Source: Platerodrilus igneus (lineage: Eukaryota > Arthropoda > Insecta > Coleoptera > Lycidae). Taken from it: a stretch of 64,000 nucleotides of DNA. Below the pieces are notes generated by a model, which saw only the letters and a program-made list of their open reading frames with translations, searched no databases and was not told where the DNA came from. Positions within the stretch are counted from its first letter, which is position 1, and each line of letters opens with the position of its first letter. The stretch lies in NCBI GenBank assembly GCA_036346225.1, contig JARFIW010001215.1, positions 3,420,501-3,484,500 on the forward strand, read 5' to 3'. Below, piece after piece: positions 31,349 to 42,482 of the stretch. The translations under genes were made by a program, and so were the position numbers.

Positions 31349-33185
31349 TTGCTAAAAGATATCGGGAAAATTTCTGATAGTAACGAAGTAGAAACAGAAT
31401 GGAAAAACATTAAATTCAGCTTAGACATGGCGGCCAGAGATAATCTGGGGTATACACAAAAAGAAAATAAGAAACCATGTATAACAAAGGATATCCTGAA
31501 TTTAATAGAAGAAAGACAAAAATACAAAAATAGATCAGATGAAACAGGAAAACAGAGATACAAAGCCATAAAATGGGAAACTATTCGCAAATCCGGGAAA
31601 GCTAGAGAAGAATGGATTGATGACAGGTGCAAAGAGGTACAAACTAAGATAGAAATAGGAAAAACAGACGAAGCATACAAACTAATTAGGATGAATTTTA
31701 GGGATATAAAACCATTCAGCAAAAATATAAGCGACGCGGGAGAAAACGTCATTACAGAAAATGTAGAGGAAGTGGTTACATGGCAAGAATATATTGGGAA
31801 TTTACATGTAGGAGAGCAAACTAGTAGCATTAGAACAGCAATCAGACATTTAGGATGATGACTTGGGATATCCTATACTTCGAGATGAGTTTGAATTAGC
31901 CCTAAAGGGCATGAAAAATGGTAAGGCGCCGGGTACAGATAAGGTGCAAGCAGAAACTCTAAACGCCACTGGACAAGCAGTAACAGAAGATCTCTTCTTG
32001 TAAGCTATATGTATGAGACAGGCGAGATACTCATAGATTTCAAACGTAACATCCTAGTAACTATTCAAAAAAAAAGAGGCACGGAGAGATGTGAAAATTT
32101 TCGAACAATAAGTTTGATAGCACACGTTTCAAAAATATTAACTTGAATTGTGCAAAGACGAATGGAAAAACGAGTTGAAGAAATACCAGGAGAAAATCAA
32201 TTTGGGTATAGGCGAAACAGGGTAACACGGAAGGCGATTTTAGGGTGATAATGGAGAAAACAATAAAAAAGGGGGAAAGCGTGTATATAGGATTTGTAGA
32301 TCTGGAAAAAGCATTGGACAATGTAAAATGGAAAAAAAGTTGGAAATACTCAAAAAGATTGGAATGAGTTTAAGGGATAAACGGATAGTACATAACTTAT
32401 ACAAAAGCAAACAGTAGTAATAGAATTACAGCAGGAAAGTAGAGAAGTAAATATTAGGAAAAGGGTGAGATAGGGATGTGCCTTATACCCACTAATTTTT
32501 ACCTTGTACGTTGAACAGGCAATGAATACTGTCAAATGCAGGAAAACATTTGAAATTACTATGCAGGGACAAAAGATTGATATACTTAGATTTGCAGATG
32601 ATATAACGGTAGTAGTATCTAGTAAAGAAAACTTAGAAGCTGCTCGTAATGAAATGGAAACGTTTCTAACAGAGAGATACGGTATGAAAATTAACAAAAA
32701 TAAAACTAAAATTGTAGTATGCAAAAGAGAGGAAGACAAATCAAAAACAAGAATACAAATAGAGAACGAGAACTTGCAAGATGTTAATGATTTCTACTAC
32801 CTAGGAAGCCAAATAACGCAAAATGGGAAAGGCACAAAAGCTACATTTAACAAGAAAAAGCAACTACTGTGTTCAAAGGCAACAAATATAGTAACAAGGA
32901 AAAGATTGCTTAAAACATATGTGTGAAGCACTGCACTGTATGGTTGTAAAGCCTGGACAGTAAGGGAAGCGGACAAGAAAAAGGTAGAAGCCTTTGAAAT
33001 GTGGTGCTACAGCCGTATAATGAAGATATTATGGACAGACAAAGTTAAGAACAAAGAGGTACTAGAAATGGTAGAGAAGAAAGAAATATGTGGAAAAAGT
33101 AAAAAATAGGAGAGATAGGATGATAGACCACATGCCAAGACATGAGGGAATAGTGCGGAATATATTAGAAGAAAAAATAGGTAAG
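31349..33185 (+). pseudogene. LINE copy 2 reverse transcriptase and C terminus (broken)
   Basis: An open piece at 31349-31858 matches the copy 1 linker. KNGKAPGTDKVQAETL is near 31915. The FGYRRNR and GFVDLEKALDNVKW boxes are near 32200-32330. The open piece 32504-32926 has LRFADDITVVVSS, with FADD at about 32593, followed by KINKNKTKIVVC and DFYYLGSQITQNGKGT. The C-terminal segment continues in frame after a TGA at 32924 (TALYGCKAWTV). Compared with copy 1 this copy keeps the undamaged YYLGSQI region. Confidence 0.85.
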
Positions 33186-33375
33186 AAAGAAAAGTAGAAC
33201 TAAACCTAAGTTAGACTATTGCACACAGATAGTGAAAGATGTAGGATGTGGGAACTTCAGAGAAATACGTAGACTAGCTCAGAATAGAAATCAATGGAGG
33301 TATGTATCCAACCAGTCCCAAGATGGAAAAATTAATGACGAAAAAAGAACTTAAACATGATGATTATTATAAACA

Positions 33376-33587
33376 ACTACAGGTATGTCTTGCAATATTC
33401 TTAACTAATGTTAATTGTGCTATAGGATTTAATGGAAAACTATGCTACGTACAATGACGTAGCCGGAAGAAAACATAAATATACAAAGCTAACTACCCAT
33501 GCGGAGAGGGGTGGGGTTCCTAGCAACTGTCTAAGTGTTGGGTGATCATTGGCAACCACAGGCTGCTTAACTCCCTTCACATACCTT
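33376..33587 (+). repeat. Duplicated segment D, first copy
   Basis: Shares with 34480-34677 the words TGATGATTATT, AAACAACTACAGGT, AACTAATGTT and GGCAACCACAGGCTGCTTA, followed by a SINE 3' end in both. Divergence is considerable. Confidence 0.7.
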
Positions 33588-33609
33588 ACATGTATTTTTT
33601 TCCAATGCT
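33588..33609 (-). mobile_element. tRNA-SINE copy 4, 3' tip (split by a solo LTR)
   Basis: ACATGTATTTTTTTCCAATG is the SINE 3' end. The next SINE bases, GCTCCACCTGAAGG, resume at 34143 after the LTR. Confidence 0.78.
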
Positions 33610-33917
33610 AGTTATGTATCCCCCAATCTATGTATGTATAATAAAATAGAAGTAATTAGAAATTGTTAAAGAAATCATTAAGTGAACTGCAACAATGTAA
33701 TACATGGACAATTAATAAAGTTTATTAACAGTTCATGAGAACGGATGAAATACTTTGTACCAAGACGATAGTGACACTGCAGGTGGCAGGTCACAGACGA
33801 TCAAGATATCGCAATTACTTAGAAAGTAAGATTATAAAAATGTAACAATGAATAGAATTAAGAATAAGCAGACATGAGCTCTGCAAGTTCCCACAGAATT
33901 GTGAGGGGCAGGGACAT

Positions 33918-33925
33918 TATAAATA
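33918..33925 (+). promoter_or_regulatory. TATA box of the solo LTR
   Basis: TATAAATA lies about 30 bases upstream of GGCAGTCAGTCAAAG, which contains an initiator-like CAGTC. Confidence 0.7.
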
Positions 33926-34075
33926 GTCCGGGAGCCCTAAGACCCGGCAGTCAGTCAAAGTATTCAGCTTTTGCAGTTGCTTAGGCTACTTAAAATAGTA
34001 CAATTAATTTCTTTTTTTCGACTTAGTTAATTTAATCAAGTTTGTAAAATTCCACATTCAATTCTGTATTAATCA

Positions 34076-34081
34076 AATAAA
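34076..34081 (+). terminator. Polyadenylation signal of the solo LTR
   Basis: AATAAA lies about 155 bases after the TATA box and 60 bases before the LTR end, which is the usual R/U5 arrangement. Confidence 0.6.
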
Positions 34082-34145
34082 TTGTTAAGAAGTCTGGAAG
34101 TAGTTTTTAAAAACACAGCTCCCAAGGCCCTAAACTTAACTTGCT

Positions 34146-34302
34146 CCACCTGAAGGTACTACATTGGCCAGAAAGCGAGTTTGGAATTTTGCAGAACCCT
34201 TGCTGTTCCAAGCAAAGTAGGGATCTTTAACGTGGGTGACGACACACACACGGGACCTCTCATTTGAACGAGGGTGTATTTTTGTAAAAAATGCTCGCCT
34301 AA
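34146..34302 (-). mobile_element. tRNA-SINE copy 4, body
   Basis: Continues 33588-33609. It contains the family core (GGGATCTTTAACGTGGGTGAC) but lacks part of the middle and the tRNA-like head. It ends at GCTCGCCTAA against a LINE 3' end. Confidence 0.82.
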
Positions 34303-34470
34303 CCAGTTCCAGTTCCAGGACTAAAGACCTAATTTCACAACGTGACAGTATTTAAAATACAAGATCATGCGAAGCTAAAAGGAATTAATTACCTACAATT
34401 TTTAACCTAGCGTCTTCAATAAAATTTTCAAAGGAGTATTGGTGACCGTCCAAATATGCTTGTGTCCAAC
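34303..34470 (+). repeat. LINE 3' tip plus duplicated segment E, first copy
   Basis: CCAGTTCCAGGACTAAAGACC is the RTE-like LINE terminus. It is followed by TTTCACAACGTGACAGTATT through CCGTCCAAATATGCTT, which is nearly identical to 35523-35655. Confidence 0.85.
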
Positions 34471-34677
34471 CAGTTTTGAAACAGAACACCTAATGATGCA
34501 AAAATAAGCGCAGATAAATCTGATGATTATTCTAAACAACTACAGGTGTTGGTTGTGAAATGTCTGCAACTAATGTTGACTGTGCAAAAAGATATATTGA
34601 AAAAATTTTAATTCGGCAAATGTTCAAGTGCTGGAGGAACTTGGCAACCACAGGCTGCTTACCCTCTTCACAACCTT
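34471..34677 (+). repeat. Duplicated segment D, second copy
   Basis: Counterpart of 33345-33587. It starts with a LINE 3' remnant GTCCAACCAGTTTTG and CTAATGATG. Confidence 0.7.
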
Positions 34678-34966
34678 ACATGTGATTTTCCAATGCTCCA
34701 CCCGAAGGTACTACATTGGTCAGGAAGCGAATTTTTTTTACCTGGAAAATTTTTTAGCCGAACCTTTGCTGCTCCAAGCAAGGTTGGGATCTTTAACGTG
34801 CGTGACAACACCCACATATACGACCTCCATTTTACCTATCATACGAACGAGGGTGTATTTTTGTGAAAAATGCTCGCCTAACATTTTTCAAGCGGCCCGT
34901 GTCGAGATTCAAACCCTGGACCTTGGGTGTAGTAGTCACACACATACCACTACGCCACGGAACCGC
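34678..34966 (-). mobile_element. tRNA-SINE copy 5, full length
   Basis: Minus-strand copy with a readable tRNA-like head: A box GTGGCGTAGTGGT and B box GGTTTGAATCTC. Core and 3' end CATTGGAAAATCACATG follow. Confidence 0.9.
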
Positions 34967-35029
34967 CTACTTCTTCACAACCACTGAATGTCAGAGAAAT
35001 AGGGTATATAATTGTAAAACAATAGAAGG

Positions 35030-35522
35030 CGACCGAACTGCACCTAACAAGAAAGAACAGCGCCTATGATGAAAGGCAACAAACATAGAAACAAGAAGAA
35101 AATTGTTGAAAACATATGTGTAGAGCACACCACAGTATGCATATGAAATACGCGCAGTAAGAAAAGCAGACAGAAAACGGTAGCAGCCTTTTGGAATGCT
35201 GTGCTTCAGATGTATGAGGATGATAGCATGGACAGATAAAGTTAACAACAAAAAGGTAATAGAACTAGTAGGGAAACAAGGATATCTGTAGAAAAAAATA
35301 GGAGAAATAGGAGGGCAGAATACGTTCTAAAGCATTTTTGGGTAATAGTATGGGATATATTACAAGCAGATAGGAAAAAAGAGGTTGGGGTAGACCAAGA
35401 TCAGACTTTCGCATGCAGATAGTGATAGATGCAGACTGTACAAATTTCAGAGAAATGTGAAGGTTAGTTCAAAATAGAAAACAATGAGGGTACGCGTCTA
35501 ACCAGTTCCAGGACTGAAGACC
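35030..35522 (+). mobile_element. RTE-like LINE 3' fragment
   Basis: The last roughly 490 bases of the LINE family, from ACAAACATAGAAACAAGAAG to CCAGTTCCAGGACTGAAGAC. It corresponds to the C-terminal coding tail and short 3' end of copy 1 (10440-10900 on the other strand). It is 5'-truncated and encodes no usable protein. Confidence 0.85.
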
Positions 35523-35655
35523 TAATTTCACAACGTGACAGTATTTAAAATACACGATCATGCGAAGCTAAAAGGAATTAATTACCTACAGTTTTAACCT
35601 AGTGTCTTCAATGAAATTTTCAAAGGGGTATTGGTGGCCGTCCAAATATGCTTCA
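35523..35655 (+). repeat. Duplicated segment E, second copy
   Basis: About 133 bases nearly identical to 34326-34455, again directly after a LINE 3' end. Confidence 0.88.
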
Positions 35656-36214
35656 CCTTCTGGGAAAACCTAGAATAAGACGTAAATAAGAAAGCGGTCT
35701 TCTCTAGCACCGACCGCAATTTTTTTCAATCTTTGGGTACAGATAAAATTGCCTATTTTACTGTCGAGAACTATGTCACGTCCCCACTTGCGCTAGAGGG
35801 TCTATTTTGATTGATCAGCGACTGTCAGGCGACCGTTTAACGCCGACCGCACAATTGCCAACACGAAGTGATGTAAATATTCCGCAAAAGGCATTTCATT
35901 TAAAGTTAAAGTTATAATGACCCACGTTCTACAAGTAAGTAACAGCTATTTAATAGTTGTATGTAGCTATATGTATTTTTCTTTTTTATTGTTTGCGCAT
36001 TACCCGTTCGCACTACGCAAAATGATACAGTAGAGCTGATTCACAACAAATTATATGAAACCGCAACATCATATTAGGTCTAGGCCGTATTGAACATTAA
36101 ACTTTTGAATTATTTGTTTACAAATTATAAGGGCTTAGTGAAGTAAGAGTATTTCAAAAGCTCTTTTGCTTTATACTCTTTCTGTATGTATACGATAATA
36201 ATAAATATGGTGAT
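35656..36214. other. No gene recognised
   Basis: Unassigned. The part at 35690-35860 is relatively GC-rich, with repeated CACCGACCGCA-like words at about 35708 and 35852. No frame or RNA motif is supported. Confidence 0.4.
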
Positions 36215-36665
36215 AGTATTTTCTCCGTTCTGAACGGAACTGCACTTTGAAGAAGTTCTAAAAACTAGGATGGGTAGATTGCTTGAGGGTTTCAGTAAGC
36301 TAAAAAACCAAACCAAATTAGTGAGGTCTATAGTAACGAACAGTACTAAGACAGAACCCCGAAAGAGAGCAGCAGTTTTTTCGGTACTTAGAGTGGCAGA
36401 GATCGAATGGGTTGGTAATGCTTTTTAAGACACACTACTGTGAGGTGAAAGGCAACGGAAATCCAGAACATTAACTCCCAAATAGAAAAAAGTACCAAAA
36501 ACGTTGTCAAAACGATGGTATCCTCTTGGTAAAAGATTCCACAGTTAGAATAGTCCCCATTCGGATCTCCGAGGGAGACTACTTTAGAGGATGTGATCGT
36601 AAAGCTCAATAAGAAGAAAAAAAGAACTCGGAACATCTTGCTGGTAGAGTTTAGCAACAAAAACA
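36215..36665 (+). mobile_element. RTE-like LINE 5' fragment
   Basis: Begins TTCTGAACGGAACTGCAC and passes through TTCGGTACTTAGAGTGGCAG. It reaches the LINE start block (AGAATAGTCCCCATTCGGA) and the first codons of the endonuclease region near 36600-36665. It is truncated there. It shows that the outer leader and the LINE are one unit. Confidence 0.8.
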
Positions 36666-36849
36666 TTTTCTTATGGGATTTAACATGAGAAATTATAAGG
36701 TCCATTCTGGTCATTTTTGTACCCTTCAAGGTCTAAATCATCACGACTTAATAGTTTTTTTCAACTAGTCATTTTTTAGCCTACGGCATGGACCATGCTC
36801 TCAACATCTATGATCTAGACTAATAGACCTAAACATTCTTTAACTGAAC

Positions 36850-37025
36850 CACTGCACCTCCATATCCCTCCACCCAACTTCATATTCCTCCACTCACTTC
36901 CACATGCCACCACACAATTCCACATCCCTCCACACACCTTCACCTACTACCACATTACTCCACACACCACTACATCCCAACACACACCTCCACATCTCTC
37001 CACCCACCTCTACCCACTACCACAC
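36850..37025. repeat. C-rich CCTCCACA-type minisatellite
   Basis: Degenerate reiterations of words such as CCTCCACACACCT and CACATCCCTCCAC. They are almost free of G and followed by a short G-rich block (GGGCGGGGGCGGG). The open frame through it is a product of composition. Confidence 0.85.
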
Positions 37026-37595
37026 ACGGGCGGGGGCGGGCAAAAGTGCGGATGGGGCAGGGTTAGGGGAGCAGATAAGTGGCTGGGCGGGTCAAAGAAG
37101 ACTGAAAATTGTAGAGAATAGAAACTTACAACTACTATATACACGAAACCATATAAAAAACTTAACCTAAAAGAACTTTAAAAGCTATGTAAAGTAAATT
37201 TTGTCTACATTTTTATGCCCCGTGCATACGTGTGAGTGATGTTTGGGATCACAAACCTCTTACCATCCTCTCCTGACAAACTTATTTTATTAACTTGCTG
37301 CGTGTATAATTAATGTTTGTTACTGTGGACACATGTCATCGTATGCACGAGGAGTCTGCCACAATTAATTACAATGTTTTTGAAATCATCAACCCTGATA
37401 AACTTATCAACTACTTCTTTTTCTGCTATAATACAATAACTTTTGGCTCGACTATCAACAAATTCATATAGGTAAAAACCCACAACGCAATGCTTTTGGC
37501 TGCCTGGTTTCAGCTACTTCTCCAAGGTTACGGTGACGTCACGGTTTTCTTAAATTAAAGAGCAAGGCGACTATATTCTAAAGCTTTATTTTAAC
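37026..37595. other. No gene recognised; polyadenylation signal of the minus-strand frame near its end
   Basis: Unassigned sequence. On the minus strand an AATAAA lies near 37590, about 85 bases after the stop codon of the frame at 37672. Confidence 0.4.
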
Positions 37596-37671
37596 ATTAG
37601 TCAAATAACATGATTTACAAATATATATCCGGCCAAGCATAAGACAAATAAAACTTAATTTTAGTATCAAG

Positions 37672-38079
37672 TTACGCACAGAAAACTGTTCTTTCCTTAT
37701 GTTTGTTTGGGGTAGCTTTAATTTTATCTAGTTTTATCGGAAACACATGTGTCGAACGTTCTCTGTAAATAACCGTTAAATGCTCCACAAATTTCTTTCT
37801 TAGAATAAAAATCCTTTTGTTTACGTATGTTTGCTCAGCGTCAAAAAGGCCGCAAATTTTAACTAGCATTATATTGTCACAAAATAGTTCTGTAATTGGC
37901 GTGTGTAGTCCACCAGGCAGCATCTGTTTGCCTTTGACATAACAAATATTTCCAATATCGATAACCAAATTATTGTTATACAAATTTTCTGTCAGCAACC
38001 ACTATCCAATTCTCTCATCCGTTGGTTTCAATTTATACCCAAGAAGTTGAGGACCGTTAGACACCTTGGAAGAGCTCAT
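37672..38079 (-). pseudogene. Unrecognised 135-codon frame with one premature TAG
   Basis: An ATG at 38079 in good context (GCGAACATGAGC) opens MSSSKVSNGPQLLGYKLKPT. A TAG interrupts at codon 26, and the same frame then runs for 109 more codons to a TAA at 37672. The second part has balanced, coding-like composition (CYVKGKQMLPGGLHTPI, LRKKFVEHLTVIYRERST). AATAAA follows about 85 bases downstream. There is no signal peptide, membrane segment or known domain. It may be a recently inactivated small host gene or retrocopy, or a gene with a sequencing error at the TAG. Confidence 0.4.
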
Positions 38080-38814
38080 GTTCGCCGTTTTAGTTACTGC
38101 CAAATACTAAATTACTTAGGAAAGATGCCCCCGTATATTCACTATAGAACGAAACCGACTGTTGCCGAAGACACCCAAACGAAGTTATGGAGTAGGAAGG
38201 AAAGTTGAAATGAGAGGTAAATCCGAAAGGGCACAGGCGCAAATGGAAAAGCTACGGTACTCATACTTTTTAGTATCAAAGGAATGTTTTTGTGAACAAC
38301 TCCAAAATCGGCGACCACCCCAGTTCCAGGCCCAGCACGTACCGCGGCATGACGCGACGATTTAAACTGTAATCTCCCAAGTTATACTAAATACGTACAT
38401 ACACTTCAGAAACCAATTTGACATTTTCCAGCCAACTAGATAATCTTTTAATGAACAATATACATTTTCTGCCATATAGCTCTTTCCAACAATATAGATA
38501 TATATTAATGCCTCTAGTCTTGTAGTACCACATCTTTTATCAAAACTAGATCTAAAAGGATTACCTAATCGAGCATCTGGGCCGATGATTAAATCAGTTG
38601 TATGAATCCCTATCTGTTTACTAGGTATACATTAAGCATTAAGTCAATTCCGCCTAGTTAAATATTCCAACAAAAAAAATCATAACTTTTAATTCCGTAA
38701 TTTAATTTTCGTTTATTCGAGTTCGACATTTGTCTTATAATACGTTAAACGATTTTTTAATTCTCTAATACTAAACCTATATTCTATTTCTACAACTATC
38801 ACATAGTAACTTAA
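38080..38814. other. No gene recognised
   Basis: A 67-codon plus-strand frame (38162-38365) has no recognisable features. The rest is AT-rich. Confidence 0.35.
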
Positions 38815-39508
38815 ATAGAAAAGACGCTAATCTATACCCTACAGAGCAAGAATAGTGGTTTGGTTATCAGAATAATTTATTTTCAAACGATTATAATGCG
38901 CAATGTTTCTGAAAGGGTTATCTCTGGCCCACTTATCTGTAGACTGTGTTTATTATAACGTTATTAAGTGGTTTTCTATAATTTTATACGCGAAAGTAAG
39001 TAACACATTTTACAGGTACGTAATAAGTCCTTGAATTGGATGTACTTTCTTGTTGCTCAGAAGTTTACGCCGCTTCTAAGGCATAAAGTAGACGTGGTAT
39101 TCCAATTATCAATCGTAGTTCGCTTGTTGAAAGAATATCATAGGTTCTAATATATAAGATTACTTACAAGTTTTCCAACATAAGTTCAATGCAATGAGTC
39201 TAATGTTTTTCATATCTACACATGTATGTTTACCAGAGACGTTGCGATTGAAATAACATTTATTATTGTACCTGCTTTCATGGCTTAGAAATGAAAAGTA
39301 GAAGTGCTTTCCGTTATAAAAATGCGTGTTGTTTCGAAGTTTATTATGTGACATAGTTAGTGTTGTAGTTTGTTCTAAGTTTGCTAATATTACGAATTGG
39401 GTTAATGTTCTTTGTAATACAAGTAATGCAGCTTAGAAATTCGAAAATATAAAAATGTACTTACATAGAAAAGATGCTAATCTATACTCTACAGAGCAAG
39501 AATCGAAG
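38815..39508. repeat. 600-bp dispersed repeat, copy 1, with 38-bp flanking direct repeats
   Basis: 38857-39465 matches 42483-43085 over its length with roughly one difference per ten bases. Copy 1 is bracketed by ATAGAAAAGA(C/T)GCTAATC and the following TATA(C/T)(C/T)CTACAGAGCAAGAAT at 38815-38852 and 39469-39507. No protein is conserved between the copies; small frames differ mostly by amino-acid-changing substitutions. Confidence 0.85.
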
Positions 39509-39734
39509 GATGGACGGCGTGCGAGCAAAATCTAAGATTACGTTGGAAACGAAAAATTTATCGATCGTATCCGGAGATTGAGTAGAAAAAAACTAAAGTG
39601 ATAGACGAATTTTGCGTATAAACTCGCAAGCACAACAAAATAATATATTTAATACGCTTTATACGAGTTTTCTTTATTCGTGCTGATACATTTTCGGTAA
39701 TTCCTCCAACAAATTTCCCAATTAACGTCTGCTA

Positions 39735-40105
39735 GAAACGTGAAAAGTGTGAAAAGCAGACAGGAAAAAGATAGAAGCCATTGAAAAGTGGTGCTACAGA
39801 TATTATGCACAGACAAAATTAAGAAAAAGCAGATACTTGAAATTGCAAGGGAAGAAAGATGTATATGGAAAACAGTAAAAAATATAAGAAATAGGATAAT
39901 AGGACACGTTTAAGGCACGAAGGAATAGTTGGAATATACTAGAAGTGGAGAAAGGAAATAAGAGGGGTAGAAGTAGACCTAGATTAAGCTATTGCGCACA
40001 GATAGTGAAAGATGTATGTTATGGGAATTTTGAGATGTGTATAGAGTAGGTCAGAATAGAAAACATTGGAGGAACGCGTCCAACCAGTTTCAGGACTAAA
40101 GCTTG
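39735..40105 (+). mobile_element. RTE-like LINE 3' fragment
   Basis: Starts in the C-terminal coding tail (GAAAAGCAGACAGGAAAAAG) and ends GTCCAACCAGTTTCAGGAC. It aligns with 32950-33340 of LINE copy 2. It is 5'-truncated, with an internal deletion after GTGGTGCTACAG. Confidence 0.85.
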
Positions 40106-42482
40106 TTGAGTATTTTCCGGATATTAGACTTTTTAAATCGCTTATAGGGTGAATTTGCGCTGATGTGATACTTCTAATCACCCAAAAAAATTCAAAAAGA
40201 TTTTACTAATGACTATTGCCTACATTTGAATCATCATGCCTTTAATAACCATAAAAAAACAATTTGAAAAAGATTAAGCAAGTGTATTGATATTGTCTGG
40301 AGCGCGAACTTCAATAGTCCCAGATGGTGGGGAAGGTAAACTTGGCGTAAATTAATTAATAATTGAAATTATCTCCATCCTTCCTCCCTGCGCAAGCTCA
40401 CTTAAATTTGTTGATGTAACACTCTACGATACTTAGACATGAAAAAGCAAGAGTATCAGACGCGCGCGTTATACGCTCGATATACAGCGCAGTTGCTGTA
40501 TGTCCAACTGTATACAAGTCGTTGCTTGAAGGTTAGAATCGCTATAACAATAATTTAAAATACTATATACAATGCGGATTTACTGTTTCCTACAAGCTAT
40601 AAATTCTTGCTAAACTACTTATTAGCTATAACAAGTGAACGTACGACCTACAAAAATGTCAATCCACATAAATTTCAAAAACCATATAAGAATTATATCC
40701 TCTGCCGAAGTACCAAAAATTTCGTCTGTACTAACTAGAATGATTGCCGGCCGACTAAGTCAGTGGGAAGGGGGTGTTAGTGTTTTCGAATGGTATAAAA
40801 ACAGCAATATAGGACTACTAGACGGTTATGTTTTTATTGCAAGTACATGTAAACACTTTTAAGCTCTAAAAATTAAGATATCAAAAATTACTTAGCTTAA
40901 TGGAAAACATTTTTGACGAATGAAATTACTTTCTAAGTTCTCAAACTAATAACAAGAATGTACTGTGAGTACGTTTATAAATTTATACAGAAAAAAATGT
41001 TCATTGCTAAACTCTTACTGTAGATGATGGTTTCAAAAAGTTTATTATAAATACCTGAAAACTCATTAGCTGTAGATACCTTTGGGAACAACTAAAATTA
41101 ATGATGTTCTAGGCTCAATTCATTTTAACCAAATCCTACGGTACTTCTGAGGTCTTCGTTAAAAAGCTTGGTGTTCTTACTTAACATGTCTTTTTCCAAC
41201 ATGAAGTTGTCGTATGTCAACTAATTGATTTTAAAATTAAAAATAACCAACCTGTAGGGTATTACTCCGAAACGTTCTTGACTAGTCATATTAACCATTT
41301 CGATGCCTTATTATTCAAAGTTTAACCAACAAAGGAGATTTTTCTTTTCTCTAAATTAGCATAATCTAATGTGTGAAGCTTCTTTGTTCCAAGATAAAGA
41401 GGTCATAGGTGCCTGTGTTATACATTATTAATAAAAACAAATGATTCATAAAGCTATACAACTTTAAAATATAAAATTACGATGAAGATGTCATTCTTAA
41501 CTTTACAAACTGTCACAATGAATTTGACAACCTTTGAATATGAACAATCTAAGACATAAAATAATTCTTTCTTAGATCAAGAATGCTTTAGTTTACAAAT
41601 TATACTTCTTAAACGAAATAGCTGTAAGCCTATCGGTGGAATACAGAAACTATTAAAATGAAATATGATTATAGACATTTCAAAGAAATGTTTCAAACTG
41701 TACCCTGTTTATCGTCTCCTTTGTGTCCTTATTCTTTTAGTATTAAAAACTGCTTCGTCCATATTGCAAATCCGTGATAAATTTTTACAAATATATGCAT
41801 ATGTGTGGCTGAAGGTATGATTTTATTTCTTCCAACAGAACTATTGTTATAGTTATGATAGGCATTAATGAATTAAATTTTGATTTGTCCTGAAGGGGCG
41901 AGAACTCCGTAATAATATAAAGGTGCGTCGGCTAACTGCAGTTGTGATAAAAGAAAAAAGTAAACAAAATAAAGAAATACAAAAATAATAGGTAACAAGG
42001 CTTAAATTCAAAAATTGTACATTAAAATAACACATGCCCTGAAACATTTTTGCTTCAGCCATAATCTAAAGGCTCCAAACCATCGGTTATAGCAATTACT
42101 TTATGCCGTTTCTGTAAGGAAGACGGTTATTCCGCATAAATCTTCCTGGTTTTGGTATTCTAAATTTAATCAAATTAAAAAAAAATTTCAAAATAAAATG
42201 CTCTTTCCAAATAAGACTTGACTGTGTTACGTGCCGTCTTTGCAAGCAAATATTTTTGTTGGTACTTAATTAAAAGCTTCATATCTCTTACTGTATTTAC
42301 GGTCATTTACGTATTTGTTAAACGTTTCCTACTTCTTTCTCAAGTTAAACGGTTGCTTATTCAATATTTGAAATGAATTTTATTAAAATATTCAGTTCTA
42401 AATTTAAAGTGCTTAAATCTATTCTTATTCGGATATAGCATTAAAGTTGGTATTTTTCTCAAAGATTATAATAAGTTCAAAA
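40106..42482. other. No gene recognised
   Basis: Unassigned AT-rich sequence. Frames at 40635-40862 (plus) and 41865-42062 (minus, with a hydrophobic stretch) have no known motif. The 21-mer GGAAGACGGTTATTCCGCATA at about 42117 recurs at 53288. Confidence 0.35.

Larger units (their letters stand above)
30445..33375 (+). mobile_element. RTE/BovB-like LINE copy 2
   Basis: Plus-strand relative of copy 1, starting GGGGTAAAATAGTCCCCC and ending in CCAACCAGTCCCAAG followed by a degenerate ATGATGATTATT tail. It lacks the roughly 300-bp outer leader seen at 27695 and 36215. It has many frameshifts. Confidence 0.88.
33610..34141 (+). mobile_element. Solo LTR inserted in a SINE (532 bp)
   Basis: Starts AGTTATG and ends CTTAACT, so the tips AGTTA/TAACT are perfectly inverted, as in Gypsy-group LTRs of the AGT...ACT type. 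The four bases TGCT flank it on both sides (33606-33609 and 34142-34145), and removing it plus one TGCT restores the SINE. Inside are a TATA box and a polyadenylation signal in the expected order. The orientation is therefore plus, and the internal region was lost by LTR-LTR recombination. No other copy is in the window. Confidence 0.88.

Noticed and set aside
36904..37170. Ser/Thr/His-rich protein in the C-rich stretch
   Set aside because: The frame is created by low-complexity CCTCCACA repeats; all three frames look alike.
37995..38079. Plant NAC-like domain (GYKLKPTDERI)
   Set aside because: A short chance resemblance; the following conserved NAC blocks are absent and the context is animal.
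39160..39354. Duplicated coding exon with splice donor in the 600-bp repeat
   Set aside because: Between the two copies most differences change the amino acid and the second copy has stops, so there is no sign of coding constraint.
38815..39507. LINE-type target duplication of 38 bp
   Set aside because: Too long for the target duplications seen for the LINEs and SINEs here (13-15 bp); kept as an unexplained repeat instead.
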